From Natrinema gelatinilyticum (lineage in GTDB: Archaea; Halobacteriota; Halobacteria; Halobacteriales; Natrialbaceae), in the NCBI RefSeq assembly GCF_024266705.1, contig NZ_CP100756.1, positions 2,294,001 through 2,358,000 of the forward strand: 64,000 bases of DNA. Reading direction: 5' to 3'. The position numbers and the translations under genes are program-made. The notes below the pieces were generated by a model. That model was given only the letters and a program-made list of their open reading frames with translations. It did not search any database and had not been told where the DNA came from. Shown piece after piece: positions 8,377-16,856 of this stretch. Positions within the stretch are counted from its first letter, which is position 1; every line of letters begins with the position of its first letter.

Positions 8377-8855
8377 CTATTCGATAGAGAATGGTATTTC
8401 GTATTCCGATAGCAGCGACCGCATTCGTTCGACGCCGCCGTGTGCGTCCAGCCCTCGCGCGTGTAATGTCTGTACGGATGGCGAAGCCACGAGTACTCTC
8501 GATGGGCGAATACTTCGATGGCTCCCCCACCGGTCCGAAACAGCGCGACGTGCAGTTGCCACGTCGCCATCGACGACTCGCGTCGAACCCAGCTTCCGGT
8601 CGAGAGCCTGCTGTCGTCGTGGACCTTCAGGGAGGCGATCGGCTCCCGCTCGAAGGACAGCCCCTCGAGCGTCGATTGGATTTCCTCGAGGTCGCGTTCG
8701 ACAGTGCCAACGTACTCGTCCGGGTGCTGTCTGCAGATCGCGTACCCACCGAGCGGTTCCTTGATTCGATGGAGCGCGGGAAGCACTCGACGCCGAACGC
8801 GCGTCGTCAGGTCCACCACGTTGGCCCCGTCCGCGGTGATGTCAGTAGTCGCCAC
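8377..8855 (-). pseudogene. Conserved haloarchaeal protein with a frameshift near the C-terminus
   Basis: From a GTG at 8855 the frame runs MATTDITADGANVVDLTTRV... through HREYSWLRHPYRHYTREGW at about 8450 and then becomes nonsense-like, running into the next gene. In another frame the sequence continues DAHGGVERMRSLLSEYEIPF and stops cleanly at 8377. One extra G after the TGG codon at 8448-8450 would restore a single protein of about 159 residues ending ...YEIPFSIE. This is either a real mutation or a sequencing error in a G run. The function is unknown. Confidence 0.65.
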
Positions 8856-9036
8856 GGGTAGCGGTCTCGAGTGAGACTACAAATTCGTTATTACTCTGAA
8901 TCTGTCATTTGACGTCGGCCGGTCCACGAAAGCGCCAGTACGGGCCGTTTGAACACCTCAAACACGTTTGTGAATATATTACACTGGTGGTATTACTCGT
9001 CGGGGAAGACCGATGACCGCCAGTCGACGGCGGCCG

Positions 9037-9423
9037 TCACAGGTCGCGCAGTCGGATCCCGTCTTCTACCAACCGCGCGTTTCGTTCCCGATCGAGTCGA
9101 TCGCCGAGGTCCTCGTGCTCGTAGAGTTGGGCGATCACGTCCGCGTATAGCGTCCGCCACGCGATTGCGTAGATCGGTGACTGCCCCCAGGCCCGTAGTT
9201 CGGGAACCAGTTCGTCGTAGGTCTCGTACCGTTCCTCGAAGCGATCGATCGCTTCGAGGAGTCGACCGACGGCTTCCCGCTCGTCGTCGGCCTCTTCGAG
9301 TATCCGATTGAGTCGCTTTTCCCATCCCGCGACCGCTTCTTGCATGTCCGCCGCCGCGCTCTCGTCGTCTGCAGGCAGTTGCTCGAGGATCGGTTTCGGA
9401 ACGCCGAGTGTGATCTCCTCCAT
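9037..9423 (-). CDS. Conserved haloarchaeal helical protein
   Basis: This 128-residue protein starts MEEITLGVPKPILEQLPADD and is almost entirely alpha-helical and acidic, with a coiled-coil-like segment over about residues 25-70. No motif or membrane helix is visible. The ATG at 9423 is preferred to the longer frame start at 9450 because the protein-like sequence begins there. The function is not known. Confidence 0.6.
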   Translation of the reverse strand: MEEITLGVPKPILEQLPADDESAAADMQEAVAGWEKRLNRILEEADDEREAVGRLLEAIDRFEERYETYDELVPELRAWGQSPIYAIAWRTLYADVIAQLYEHEDLGDRLDRERNARLVEDGIRLRDL

Positions 9424-9661
9424 GCATCCCGATATGCGATCGACTATCAAGAAAATGGTTCCTTCGGACGGCGGCCGGCGATCGACGGGTCACGTGTCGT
9501 CGATCGATTTCGTCGGATCGGTGGTCATACCGATGCCTTCACCGACCTTCGACATTAATAGGGACTCACTCTTATATTGATCTCACGTCCGCGACGCACC
9601 GTATCGAAGTCCCTCGTTGCGCTCGGGCCCGAACCGTTTTCGAGAGCGCGTTGTCTCGGTT

Positions 9662-10144
9662 TCACACGGCTCCGCCGCCAAAAACGGTCCTGTGACTCGC
9701 GAGATAGTCGTATACGATGCCCAGAACCAGTCCGTAGACGAGGTACGCGACCAACGTGATAACCGATAGCGAAAGGGTTTCGATGTCCGTCCGTTCAGGG
9801 ATATCGATTCCGTAGAGGACGACGACGTATCCGGTCCACAGAACGAAGCCGAAGACTGCTCCGTGAGCGGTACCCGTGTCGCCGGGAATCGCCCAGGTGA
9901 ATCCACCGAAGAGGAGCGGCCATGCGAGGGCGAAGAGGCCGCCGTACGAAACGAACCGCAGCGCTGCTGCCGCCGGAGTGCCTCCCGCACAGTACGGCGG
10001 TCCGCCGATCGCACAGAAACTCGTGAACGTAAAGAATACGAAGAGGTCGGAACCACGCAGCAGTACGTCTGCCCCGAGTAAAACTATTGTGAGGACGACC
10101 GTGGCAGCCACGCCGCCACCGATACTACTTCTCACGGGCCCCAT
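9662..10144 (-). CDS. Multi-pass haloarchaeal membrane protein
   Basis: This 160-residue protein has four to five hydrophobic helices separated by short loops, including VAATVVLTIVLLGADVLL, AHGAVFGFVLWTGYVVVLYG and VITLVAYLVYGLVLGIVYD. Its HG/FG-bearing helices resemble those of the partial gene at 1-491. The start at 10144 (MGPVRSSIGGG) fits a conserved N-terminus better than the longer open frame. Two cysteines in the loop CAIGGPPYCAG could form a disulfide outside the membrane. The function is unknown. Confidence 0.65.
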   Translation of the reverse strand: MGPVRSSIGGGVAATVVLTIVLLGADVLLRGSDLFVFFTFTSFCAIGGPPYCAGGTPAAAALRFVSYGGLFALAWPLLFGGFTWAIPGDTGTAHGAVFGFVLWTGYVVVLYGIDIPERTDIETLSLSVITLVAYLVYGLVLGIVYDYLASHRTVFGGGAV

Positions 10145-12035
10145 ATCACAAGATTGCGCCACCGACGACCATAAAACAATAGCGAACTGATACGTTTTCG
10201 TCACACACAGAAAACCCGGGATGACTGGAACTGCATAATATCCAGCCAGTACAGCAGTATCAGCGCTCGGACTGGTACGACTCGAGGGCGCTCGTGTTGA
10301 CGTCGTGCGATTTCGCTCGGCGAGTCGAGGAACTGCCCGACGGCACGTCCCATCGGACAGCCGGTGATGAGTGGCCAGCGGCGAATCACCGGGATTGAGC
10401 GCGGTGACGTCGCGGGTACGGACGACCGAGCTCGACGGTGGTGGCGAACCGGGAGCGTGAGCGTCCCGGCACGAATTTAATATAGCGATACCTGATTTAT
10501 CACTGGTATCCGGCTGGCAGACAGCGTCCGCTTCCGTCAGTTCCGGGCGGTCGGCGCGGTGACCGGCAAGCGGCGACTGCAGTGGCCGATTTGCGGCCGT
10601 TCGGACCGAACCGGCACCGTTCGAGGGGTCCCGTCAGCTGTTCAGCGGTCGCGACCGGGAGCGACTGGGTCCTCCGGGTCGATCTCCCCCCTGTGACCAG
10701 TGGGACGGAACCGATCTGTCGGGAATGGAATGCGACTCGACGGTGTCGAAAGTACCTCGCCTCGACCGTCGGTCCCGAATGATACCGTTTGGCGCCTGCC
10801 CGTTCCGGTGCTGATGTGTGTTACGAGTCGTAGCTGACATTCTCGAGTTGTGGTCGACCAGGTCGTCTCTCGAACAGTAGCCGATCACCCACGTTCGACC
10901 GTCGTTCTCGAGTCGCGATCGATTCTCCAGTACCGGGTTGCAGTCGCACCGTCCCCTTTTGGGGCGGCGAACCCCGATGTGAGCGCGTTATCGACCGTAC
11001 TTCCATCGAATCCCTCGCAGATTGACCGACGCGTCCGTCGATTCGACTGTCTCTTCGGTTCCGTCTCTCGTGTAAGTGCTCCGTCTTGTCCACTCGGCAA
11101 GGGTGGTTCGTTACCACACGTCGTGTGAATCTCGACGATGGCGGTCTCCACTGATCTGTCGCGAGTGTGGAACTCGGGGTAGCGATGGTCTCGCTCGCCC
11201 TGCGGCGAGTGCGCCGACACCCCTGGCGGGTGCCGATACAGGTTCGCCCGGAACGGTCGGGGGGTGAGAAGCGTATCGATTCCAGCGCACACGCCCGACT
11301 GTTCACGAGGCACACGTCGATTCCGTACGCGAACTCGAGACGGATATTCGATCGCTGCATCCCCGTGACCGTCTCGCTAATCGGAGTGCAACTTTCCGAT
11401 CGCTCCCTGATATAAAACGCGATCCCCGAATCAGCGCCGATGAAGTGTATGATGATATATCGAATCTGCTGCCTGGTGGGTAAGGGTTGGACCCTCGCTG
11501 CCCGGGTTCGACTCAGTCCACCTCGCCGATCCACCGTTTCCGGGGGACGTGTCGATCATCGTGGGTTCGATGCCCCACGCACGAACCGTGGACTCGAGCA
11601 ACGCTTGGACCAGACTGATCCGTTTTCGTGAAGTGACCACGTCCAACCCTGGCTCAGCCATTCGGTTCCGAGTCGTCTTCCGGGGGCTACATCGGCATTC
11701 GTCGGTTCGAACTCCACGCTGCGTCCGTCCAGCAGACGTGGCGTCGACGCGTCGTCGATCTCCGTCGGAACGGGACGGCCGGTCTCTCGCGGCCGTTCGT
11801 GGGTCGGTGGCTCACGCTGCGGTCGTCGAGGATGCTCTCGATTGAGGGCATCGATCGCGGCGTTCGACGGCCCTCCCGTAACTCGCCCGCGGACGCGGCG
11901 CGGTCCGTCACTTCCGATGGATGTCTGGACGACGATGAACGCCCTCGCACCGCGACGCCATCTCCGCGTCCGGTATCGGAAATTTCGGAACCAGCCCGGC
12001 GTCGTTTAAGTTACTCGAGGCCGAACCGGTCCGGT
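10145..12035. other. Gene-poor stretch of about 1.9 kb upstream of cdc6
   Basis: No frame here has convincing haloarchaeal protein composition; the longer ones are Arg/Ser-rich shadows. There are AT-rich, promoter-like patches at 10475-10500 (aatttaatata) and 11408-11417 (gatataaaac); the latter is 26 nt before an ATG at 11440 that opens a 63-codon frame of poor quality. A minus-strand frame at 11431-11661 has a somewhat protein-like N-terminus but a weak C-terminus. The segment may hold decayed genes or an RNA. No origin-type repeat was recognised. Confidence 0.5.
11976..12013 (+). promoter_or_regulatory. Promoter of the Cdc6-like gene with duplicated tcggaa motif
   Basis: The sequence tcggaaatttcggaacc (11976-11992) is a 9-nt-spaced duplication of tcggaa. 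After a 12-nt gap comes the TATA-like tttaagtta (12005-12013), centred 27 nt before the GTG at 12036. Nearly the same motif, with the same 12-nt gap, stands before the gene at 13580. This suggests a common regulator for the two units. Confidence 0.6.
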
Positions 12036-13091
12036 GTGATCGTCGACGGCCGCGTCCTGCGCGAGGACTTCGTGCCTAGCGAGGTGGTCCACCGCCACGA
12101 CGAGGTAAACCTCCTCTCGGAGGCCCTCGAACCGCTGCTGTACGACGGGCGACCGGACCCCGCCTTCCTGTTCGGGCCGACAGGCGTCGGCAAGACCTGT
12201 ATCGCTCGCTACACGCTCGCGCAGTTGCGCGAACAGGAGCCGACGGTGCGGGTCGTGTACGTCAACTGCTGGCAGGAGTACACGCGCTTTCGGGTACTGT
12301 ACAGCATCCTCGAGTCGGTCGACCGCGCGGTCGACGTCCACCGATCCACACCGAAAGACGAACTGTTCGACCGGCTCTCCCGAGCGGACGGTGGGTCGAT
12401 CGTCGTTATTCTGGACGAGGTCGATCAACTGGAGGAGACGAGCGCGCTGTACGACCTCCATCGCTTGCCCCACGTTTCGCCCGTGTTGATCGCCAACCGT
12501 GAGGAAGAACTGTTCGCGAGCTTCGACGATCGGGTGCGCTCGCGGTTCCACGCCGGAACGCGCGTTCGGTTCGACCGCTACGGGACCGACGAACTCACGG
12601 CTATCCTCGCGAAACGGGCCGAAAAGGCCCTCGAGCCGGGTGTCGTGACCGACACACAGCTTCGAACGATCGCCGACGCGGCGTCAGGTGATGCCCGCGT
12701 CGGCATCGGCATCCTCCGGTCGGCCGCCTACTGCGCGGAGCGCCGGGGGCTAGGGTCGATCACCGCCGAGACGCTCGAGGTGGCGATCCCGGACGCTCGG
12801 ACGGCGATCCGCCGGAAGACCGTCGAGGGGCTGATCGAACACCAGCGGGTACTGTACGACGTGATCGCGGAGGCGGGCGAGATCGAACCGGGAGACCTCT
12901 ACGAGGTGTACGAGCGGCGGGTCGAGGAGCCGAAAACGAACAGGACGCTGCGAAATTACCTGACGAAGATGGTCCACTACGACCTGATCGAAGCCGTCGG
13001 CGAGCGCCGCGGGCGGACGTATCGTCTCGTCGACGAGGACGACGGAGACGGTGTCGATATCGACGCCGATGGGACGAACGGAAGTCAGTAA
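12036..13091 (+). CDS. Orc1/Cdc6-like AAA+ ATPase
   Basis: This 351-residue protein has a Walker A GPTGVGKT (residues 47-54), Walker B VVILDEVD (about 123-130), sensor-1 region LIANREE (about 151), an arginine-finger segment DDRVRSRF (about 164-171) and a C-terminal winged-helix region (about 265-335). Such proteins recognise origin repeats and load the helicase, but haloarchaea have many paralogues that are not tied to an origin. The GTG start was chosen because a TATA box lies 27 nt before it; the longer frame upstream is Arg/Ser-rich junk. Its place beside the RadA-like/PolB2 trio, with a shared promoter motif, suggests a joint role. Confidence 0.85.
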   Translation: MIVDGRVLREDFVPSEVVHRHDEVNLLSEALEPLLYDGRPDPAFLFGPTGVGKTCIARYTLAQLREQEPTVRVVYVNCWQEYTRFRVLYSILESVDRAVDVHRSTPKDELFDRLSRADGGSIVVILDEVDQLEETSALYDLHRLPHVSPVLIANREEELFASFDDRVRSRFHAGTRVRFDRYGTDELTAILAKRAEKALEPGVVTDTQLRTIADAASGDARVGIGILRSAAYCAERRGLGSITAETLEVAIPDARTAIRRKTVEGLIEHQRVLYDVIAEAGEIEPGDLYEVYERRVEEPKTNRTLRNYLTKMVHYDLIEAVGERRGRTYRLVDEDDGDGVDIDADGTNGSQ

Positions 13092-13104
13092 CGCGTTCGG
13101 TTGC

Positions 13105-13174
13105 GGTCATTGGTCACTGAGTACTGGTCAGCAGTCACCGGTCAGTGGTCATCGGTCACTGACCACAGATCACA
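13105..13174. repeat. Degenerate 7-bp tandem repeat (ggtcact-like), ten units
   Basis: Directly after the cdc6 stop codon, units of ggtcaNN follow each other with an exact 7-base period: 13105, 13112, (13119 degenerate), 13126, 13133, 13140, 13147, 13154, and weaker ones at 13161 and 13168. It does not code for protein on any strand. It may be a microsatellite or a protein-binding array. Confidence 0.7.
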
Positions 13175-13579
13175 GCCCGTTCGGCCGGAATCGACGAACC
13201 GATCCGTCCCGACCGACTCCGCCTGTCGGCCGCCCCGTTTCGGTTCGAGTCGCTTCGTTTTAGTTCGAGTCGCCTCGGGGATCGAGTCGCTCGTCCCGAC
13301 CATGGCGGCGGTCGGTGTGGAACGAAGCCGACCGGTCGACGGCGGTGTGACGGTCTCCGAAATGGAACCGAACTCGCCTTCGAGGTTGCAGGTCTCGACG
13401 AAATCGCCGTTCGGATTCGACCGGTCGCATGATGATCCTGCGGGTTTCGGAAACGAAATTGGCAATTCGAAATCGGCCTCGAGAAGCGCTCCGACCGCCC
13501 GTTTCGACGATTAACCGAGTTTCGGAAATGTCGGAAACCGGGTTCCGCCGCTTATGCGTGTCCGCGCCAGCCATCACGT
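13175..13579. other. Upstream region of the RadA-like/PolB2 operon
   Basis: This gene-free stretch contains three copies of ttcgagtcgc-like sequence at about 13244-13290 and several tccgaaat / ttcggaaa words (near 13364, 13445 and 13521). The last is part of the promoter motif listed separately. No gene was found. Confidence 0.5.
13522..13558 (+). promoter_or_regulatory. Promoter of the RadA-like/PolB2 operon with the same duplicated motif
   Basis: The sequence tcggaaatgtcggaaacc (13522-13539) duplicates tcggaaa with a 9-nt period. Then come 11-12 nt and the TATA-like cttatgcg (13551-13558), centred about 26 nt before the ATG at 13580. It matches the element before the cdc6-like gene in both sequence and spacing. 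The same cttatgcg box also precedes the RPA gene at 61196, but without the repeat. Confidence 0.6.
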
Positions 13580-14281
13580 ATGCACCGACTCGAACTCGAG
13601 CCCGGAATGACGCTGCTAAACGTTCCGTCGCCGCAGTCGGGAATCGTCCACCGGTTGGTCTGCGATCGGCTCGCCGACTGCGATGGTGGAGTGGCCTACT
13701 GGATCGACGCGCGGAACGCGGCCTCGACCCACGTCCTGTACGATTGTGCTTCGAGTCCGCGCGTCCTCGAGGATCTGCGGGTTGCGCGGGCGTTTACCGC
13801 CTATCAACATCACTCGCTAGTACGAACGGTTGCCCGACGGGCCGGGCCGACGACGTCTGTGCTCGTCGCGCCGAACGTCGACAGCCTCTACCGTGACGAC
13901 GACCTCGCGGCGTGGGAGCGCGATGAGCTGTTAACCGCGAGCCTCGAGATTCTGTCCGAACTGGGGCAGATACTCGACTGTCCGGTGGTGCTTTCGAGCG
14001 CCGGACGCAGCGGCCAGATCGGCAGCGATCGTGACGACGCCGCGTCCAGTGCGGTCGTCGACTACGCGGATACGACGATCGATTGTACCCGCACGCGAGA
14101 GGGGCTCAGACTCGAGGCCACGGGCGAGAACGCGGAGTTGGCGAGCGCGACGGCGGGATACTGGCACGGAACCGTCTGGCAGACGACGATCCCGTACTGG
14201 GTCGAGCTCTGCGGCGCCGTCGACGCGGTCGATTCCGTCGTCGCCGCCCACGATCGGGGGCTACTCGAGGTGAGCGGCTAA
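13580..14281 (+). CDS. RadA/RecA-like protein lacking the Walker A lysine
   Basis: This 233-residue protein resembles the RadA core: GMTLLNVPSPQSGIVHRL (residues 9-26) occupies the P-loop position, VAYWIDARN (38-46) the following strand, RVARAFTAYQHHSLV (67-81) matches the RadA RVARAYN.. helix, and TSVLVAPNVDSLYRDDD (92-108) the Walker B strand. The P-loop lacks the GK[ST] signature, so ATP hydrolysis is unlikely. It is the first gene of a trio with overlapping stop/start codons leading to the PolB2-like polymerase. A role as an accessory factor for that polymerase is inference from the linkage. Confidence 0.7.
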   Translation: MHRLELEPGMTLLNVPSPQSGIVHRLVCDRLADCDGGVAYWIDARNAASTHVLYDCASSPRVLEDLRVARAFTAYQHHSLVRTVARRAGPTTSVLVAPNVDSLYRDDDLAAWERDELLTASLEILSELGQILDCPVVLSSAGRSGQIGSDRDDAASSAVVDYADTTIDCTRTREGLRLEATGENAELASATAGYWHGTVWQTTIPYWVELCGAVDAVDSVVAAHDRGLLEVSG

Positions 14282-14616
14282 TGGGACGCACGAACCCGAC
14301 CTACCGCGACGCCCTCCGACGCCTCGAGTCGGAGTGGGAGCCGATGCGCCGAGCGCTGCGCCGGGAGTACCAGGACGACTTCGACCGGCTGTTCGACCGG
14401 GCTCGAGCGTTCGCCGACGCGGCAGGGTACGCCAATCCGCCACGGCCCGAGCGGGCGCTCGTGCTGTCGCTGTTGCTCGCTCACGAGGTCGAACTGCGCC
14501 GGCTGCGCGCGGAGCGCACTCGGCGCGAGGAAGTCGGTAACTGTATCGACTCCACCGAGGGTGCAGACGAGCCCGCTGGCAGGAAAGGCGGGTCCCCCGG
14601 AGACGGCACCGAATGA
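14281..14616 (+). CDS. Small helical protein between RadA-like and PolB2 genes
   Basis: The 111-residue protein starts with an ATG that shares one base with the preceding stop codon, and its own stop overlaps the polymerase start (ATGA). Residues 8-85 form charged amphipathic helices (YRDALRRLESEWEPMRRALR and ALVLSLLLAHEVELRRLRAE), probably a helical hairpin or coiled coil. The last 25 residues are a Gly/Asp-rich tail. No homologous domain is recognised by eye. Tight coupling suggests that it bridges the RadA-like protein and the polymerase; this is inference. Confidence 0.7.
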   Translation: MGRTNPTYRDALRRLESEWEPMRRALRREYQDDFDRLFDRARAFADAAGYANPPRPERALVLSLLLAHEVELRRLRAERTRREEVGNCIDSTEGADEPAGRKGGSPGDGTE

Positions 14617-16856
14617 GCCCCTTCACGTTCGAGTTCGAGGATGGGACCGTGCGGGAGTGGGCCCTGACCGAAGAGGGGGCCGAGCTGACGACCGTCGCAG
14701 ACTACGCACCGTCGCTGTTCGTCGCCGGTCCCGACGGTGCACTCGCCGACCTCCGGGATCGACTCGAGGTCGATCCAAAAGTCGTCGCGACTCGAACCGA
14801 ACGGTGGGCGACGACCCTCCACGAAGCCCACGCGGGCGAGCGAAGCCGTGTCCTCCGAGTCGATCTCGAGCGCATCGACGAGATCCGGACGCTGGCTCGA
14901 GAAATTCGGGGCGTCTACGAGCACGAGACGCACGCTCCCGGCACGTTCCGGCTGTTCGACGTAGACCTCGCGCCGGCGTTTCGATACTGCCTCGACCGAG
15001 GCGTCGATCCGACGCCGGACCGGGAGCTGCGGATGCTCCGGCTCGCCCTCGACGAGGCCGCGCTGGCCGACGGAGACGTCTCGGCACTGGAACTCGACGG
15101 CGAGTCCGTCGAGGGCGACGAACCGCACGTCCTCCGAACGCTCCGGCACCACCTCGAGCGACGGGATCCGGACGTCCTCGTCGTGAGCCACGCCGAACTG
15201 GTACCGGCGCTCGATCGGCGGGCCGAAATGCTGGGCCTCGAGTTCCGCCTCGGCCGCCTGCCGGGACTGACAAAACTGGCGAGTGAGAACACGTACGCGA
15301 GCTACGGGCGGGTGGGCCACTCGCCCGCGCGGTACCGCGTCCCGGGTCGGGCGATTATCGACATCTCGAACAGTTTCCTCTGGCACCAGTCGGGACTGAC
15401 AGGGATTCTCTACATGGTCGAGCGAACGGGCCGACCGCTGCAGGAAGCCGCCTGGGGGAGCATCGGCACGTTGTTGACCTCGAGACAGATCCGGCTCGCC
15501 CGTCGACGAGAGGCGGTCCTCGCCGCGTGGAACAAGTGGGAACCGGAGCGGTTCACCGACGTCGAGACGCTGCACGCGGCCGACCGCGGCGGGTTCACCT
15601 TCTCGCCCGAGGTCGGCTTCCACGAGGACGTCTACGAAATCGACTTCGCCTCGCTGTATCCCCGGATCATCTGTGCGCACAACGTGAGTCCGGAGACGGT
15701 CGGCTGCGACTGCGGTGCCGACGATATCGACCACGCCGGGACGAATACCGTCCCCGACCTCGGCTACGAGGTCTGCGAGGCCGACGGCTTTCTTCCCGCG
15801 GTCCTCGAGCCGCTGATCACGGATCGAGCCGCGATCAAGCGACGACTCGACGACGAGCCTCCCGATGACGAAGCCGCTCGACTTCGCGCCGAATCGGGCG
15901 CGATCAAGTGGGTCCTCGTCTCCTGTTTCGGCTATCAGGGGTACCGAAACGCCACGTTCGGTCGGATCGAGTGCCACGAGACGATCAACGCGTACGCCCG
16001 AGAAATCGCCCTGACGGCCAAACGGCGGCTCGAGGAGGCAGGCTGGCGGATCATCCACGGCATCGTCGACAGCCTCTGGGTGACGCCGCGAGTCGACGAG
16101 CCGGAGCCGCTCGAGGCCGTGACTGCCAACATCTCCACGACGGTGGGGATTCCACTCGAGCACGACGGCAGCTACGAGTGGGTGTGTTTCGTTCCGGTAC
16201 GCGACTCGATCAGGGGCAGTAGTTCGGTCGGACGCGGTGGTTCCGGCGGACGCACTGGACGGAGCGGGAGCCGCAGTTCCAGCGCCGGTCGTGCCGGCCG
16301 GGGCGCGTCGGTGGGTGCGCTCACCAGGTATTTCGGCAAGCGCTCGAGTGGCGAGTACAAGTTTCGGGGTATCGAGGTTCGCCAGCGGAGCACGCCGCCG
16401 TTCGTGGCGGACAGCCAGCGCGCGTTCGTCGACGCGCTCGACTGCGAGCCCGATCCTGAGGCCGTCTGTGACGTCCTCGGCCGACGGCTGCGCGAGCTTC
16501 GAGTCGGCGATGTCGACCCGGCCGCTCTCACGGTTACGAAACGCGTCTCACGGCGCCTCGCCGATTACAGTCAGCGGACCCACACCGTCGCGGCGCTCCA
16601 GCGGTACGAGCGTCGTGGGATCGACCGTCGTCCCGGCCAATCGGTCGAGTACGTCGTCGCAGACGACGACGCCCGCGGCCCAGAGCGCGTCCGGCTCGCG
16701 CTCGAGGAGCCTCGCGCATACGACGCAGACTACTACGCGACGCTGCTCGTGCGAGCCTGCGAGAGCGTCGTCTCGCCGTTCGGTTGGGACCGTTCCCGGA
16801 TTCGACGTTCGTTGCGCGACGGCCGGACGGTCCGGCTGTCGACGTTTACCGACTGA
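14613..16856 (+). CDS. polB2: B-family DNA polymerase, PolB2 type with altered catalytic motifs
   Basis: This 747-residue protein has the B-family palm: motif A DFASLYP (344-350) is intact. Motif B reads KWVLVSCFGY (432-441), with the usual Asn replaced, and motif C reads HGIVDSL (482-488) where active polymerases have YGDTDS, so the first Asp is Ile. The 3'-5' exonuclease motifs are not recognisable in the N-terminal half. A Gly/Ser/Arg-rich insert spans about 532-567 before the conserved FRGIEVRQR segment. Cys residues 365, 367 and 388 could bind metal. This matches the described family of apparently inactivated archaeal PolB2 proteins, although crenarchaeal relatives are reported to work in damage tolerance. 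It is the last gene of the trio. Confidence 0.85.
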   Translation: MSPFTFEFEDGTVREWALTEEGAELTTVADYAPSLFVAGPDGALADLRDRLEVDPKVVATRTERWATTLHEAHAGERSRVLRVDLERIDEIRTLAREIRGVYEHETHAPGTFRLFDVDLAPAFRYCLDRGVDPTPDRELRMLRLALDEAALADGDVSALELDGESVEGDEPHVLRTLRHHLERRDPDVLVVSHAELVPALDRRAEMLGLEFRLGRLPGLTKLASENTYASYGRVGHSPARYRVPGRAIIDISNSFLWHQSGLTGILYMVERTGRPLQEAAWGSIGTLLTSRQIRLARRREAVLAAWNKWEPERFTDVETLHAADRGGFTFSPEVGFHEDVYEIDFASLYPRIICAHNVSPETVGCDCGADDIDHAGTNTVPDLGYEVCEADGFLPAVLEPLITDRAAIKRRLDDEPPDDEAARLRAESGAIKWVLVSCFGYQGYRNATFGRIECHETINAYAREIALTAKRRLEEAGWRIIHGIVDSLWVTPRVDEPEPLEAVTANISTTVGIPLEHDGSYEWVCFVPVRDSIRGSSSVGRGGSGGRTGRSGSRSSSAGRAGRGASVGALTRYFGKRSSGEYKFRGIEVRQRSTPPFVADSQRAFVDALDCEPDPEAVCDVLGRRLRELRVGDVDPAALTVTKRVSRRLADYSQRTHTVAALQRYERRGIDRRPGQSVEYVVADDDARGPERVRLALEEPRAYDADYYATLLVRACESVVSPFGWDRSRIRRSLRDGRTVRLSTFTD

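Noticed and set aside
11464..11520. tRNA-like sequence with a gggttcgactc T-loop
   Set aside because: The T-stem does not pair and no acceptor stem can be drawn, so it is not a tRNA.
11520..11700. Possible origin-recognition-box sequence (G run beside ccaccgtttcc) upstream of cdc6
   Set aside because: Only a partial match in the wrong layout and not repeated; haloarchaeal origins show several well-formed boxes.
14481..16163. 560-codon minus-strand frame inside the polymerase gene
   Set aside because: It is a shadow of the PolB2 reading frame with no domain and an implausible composition.
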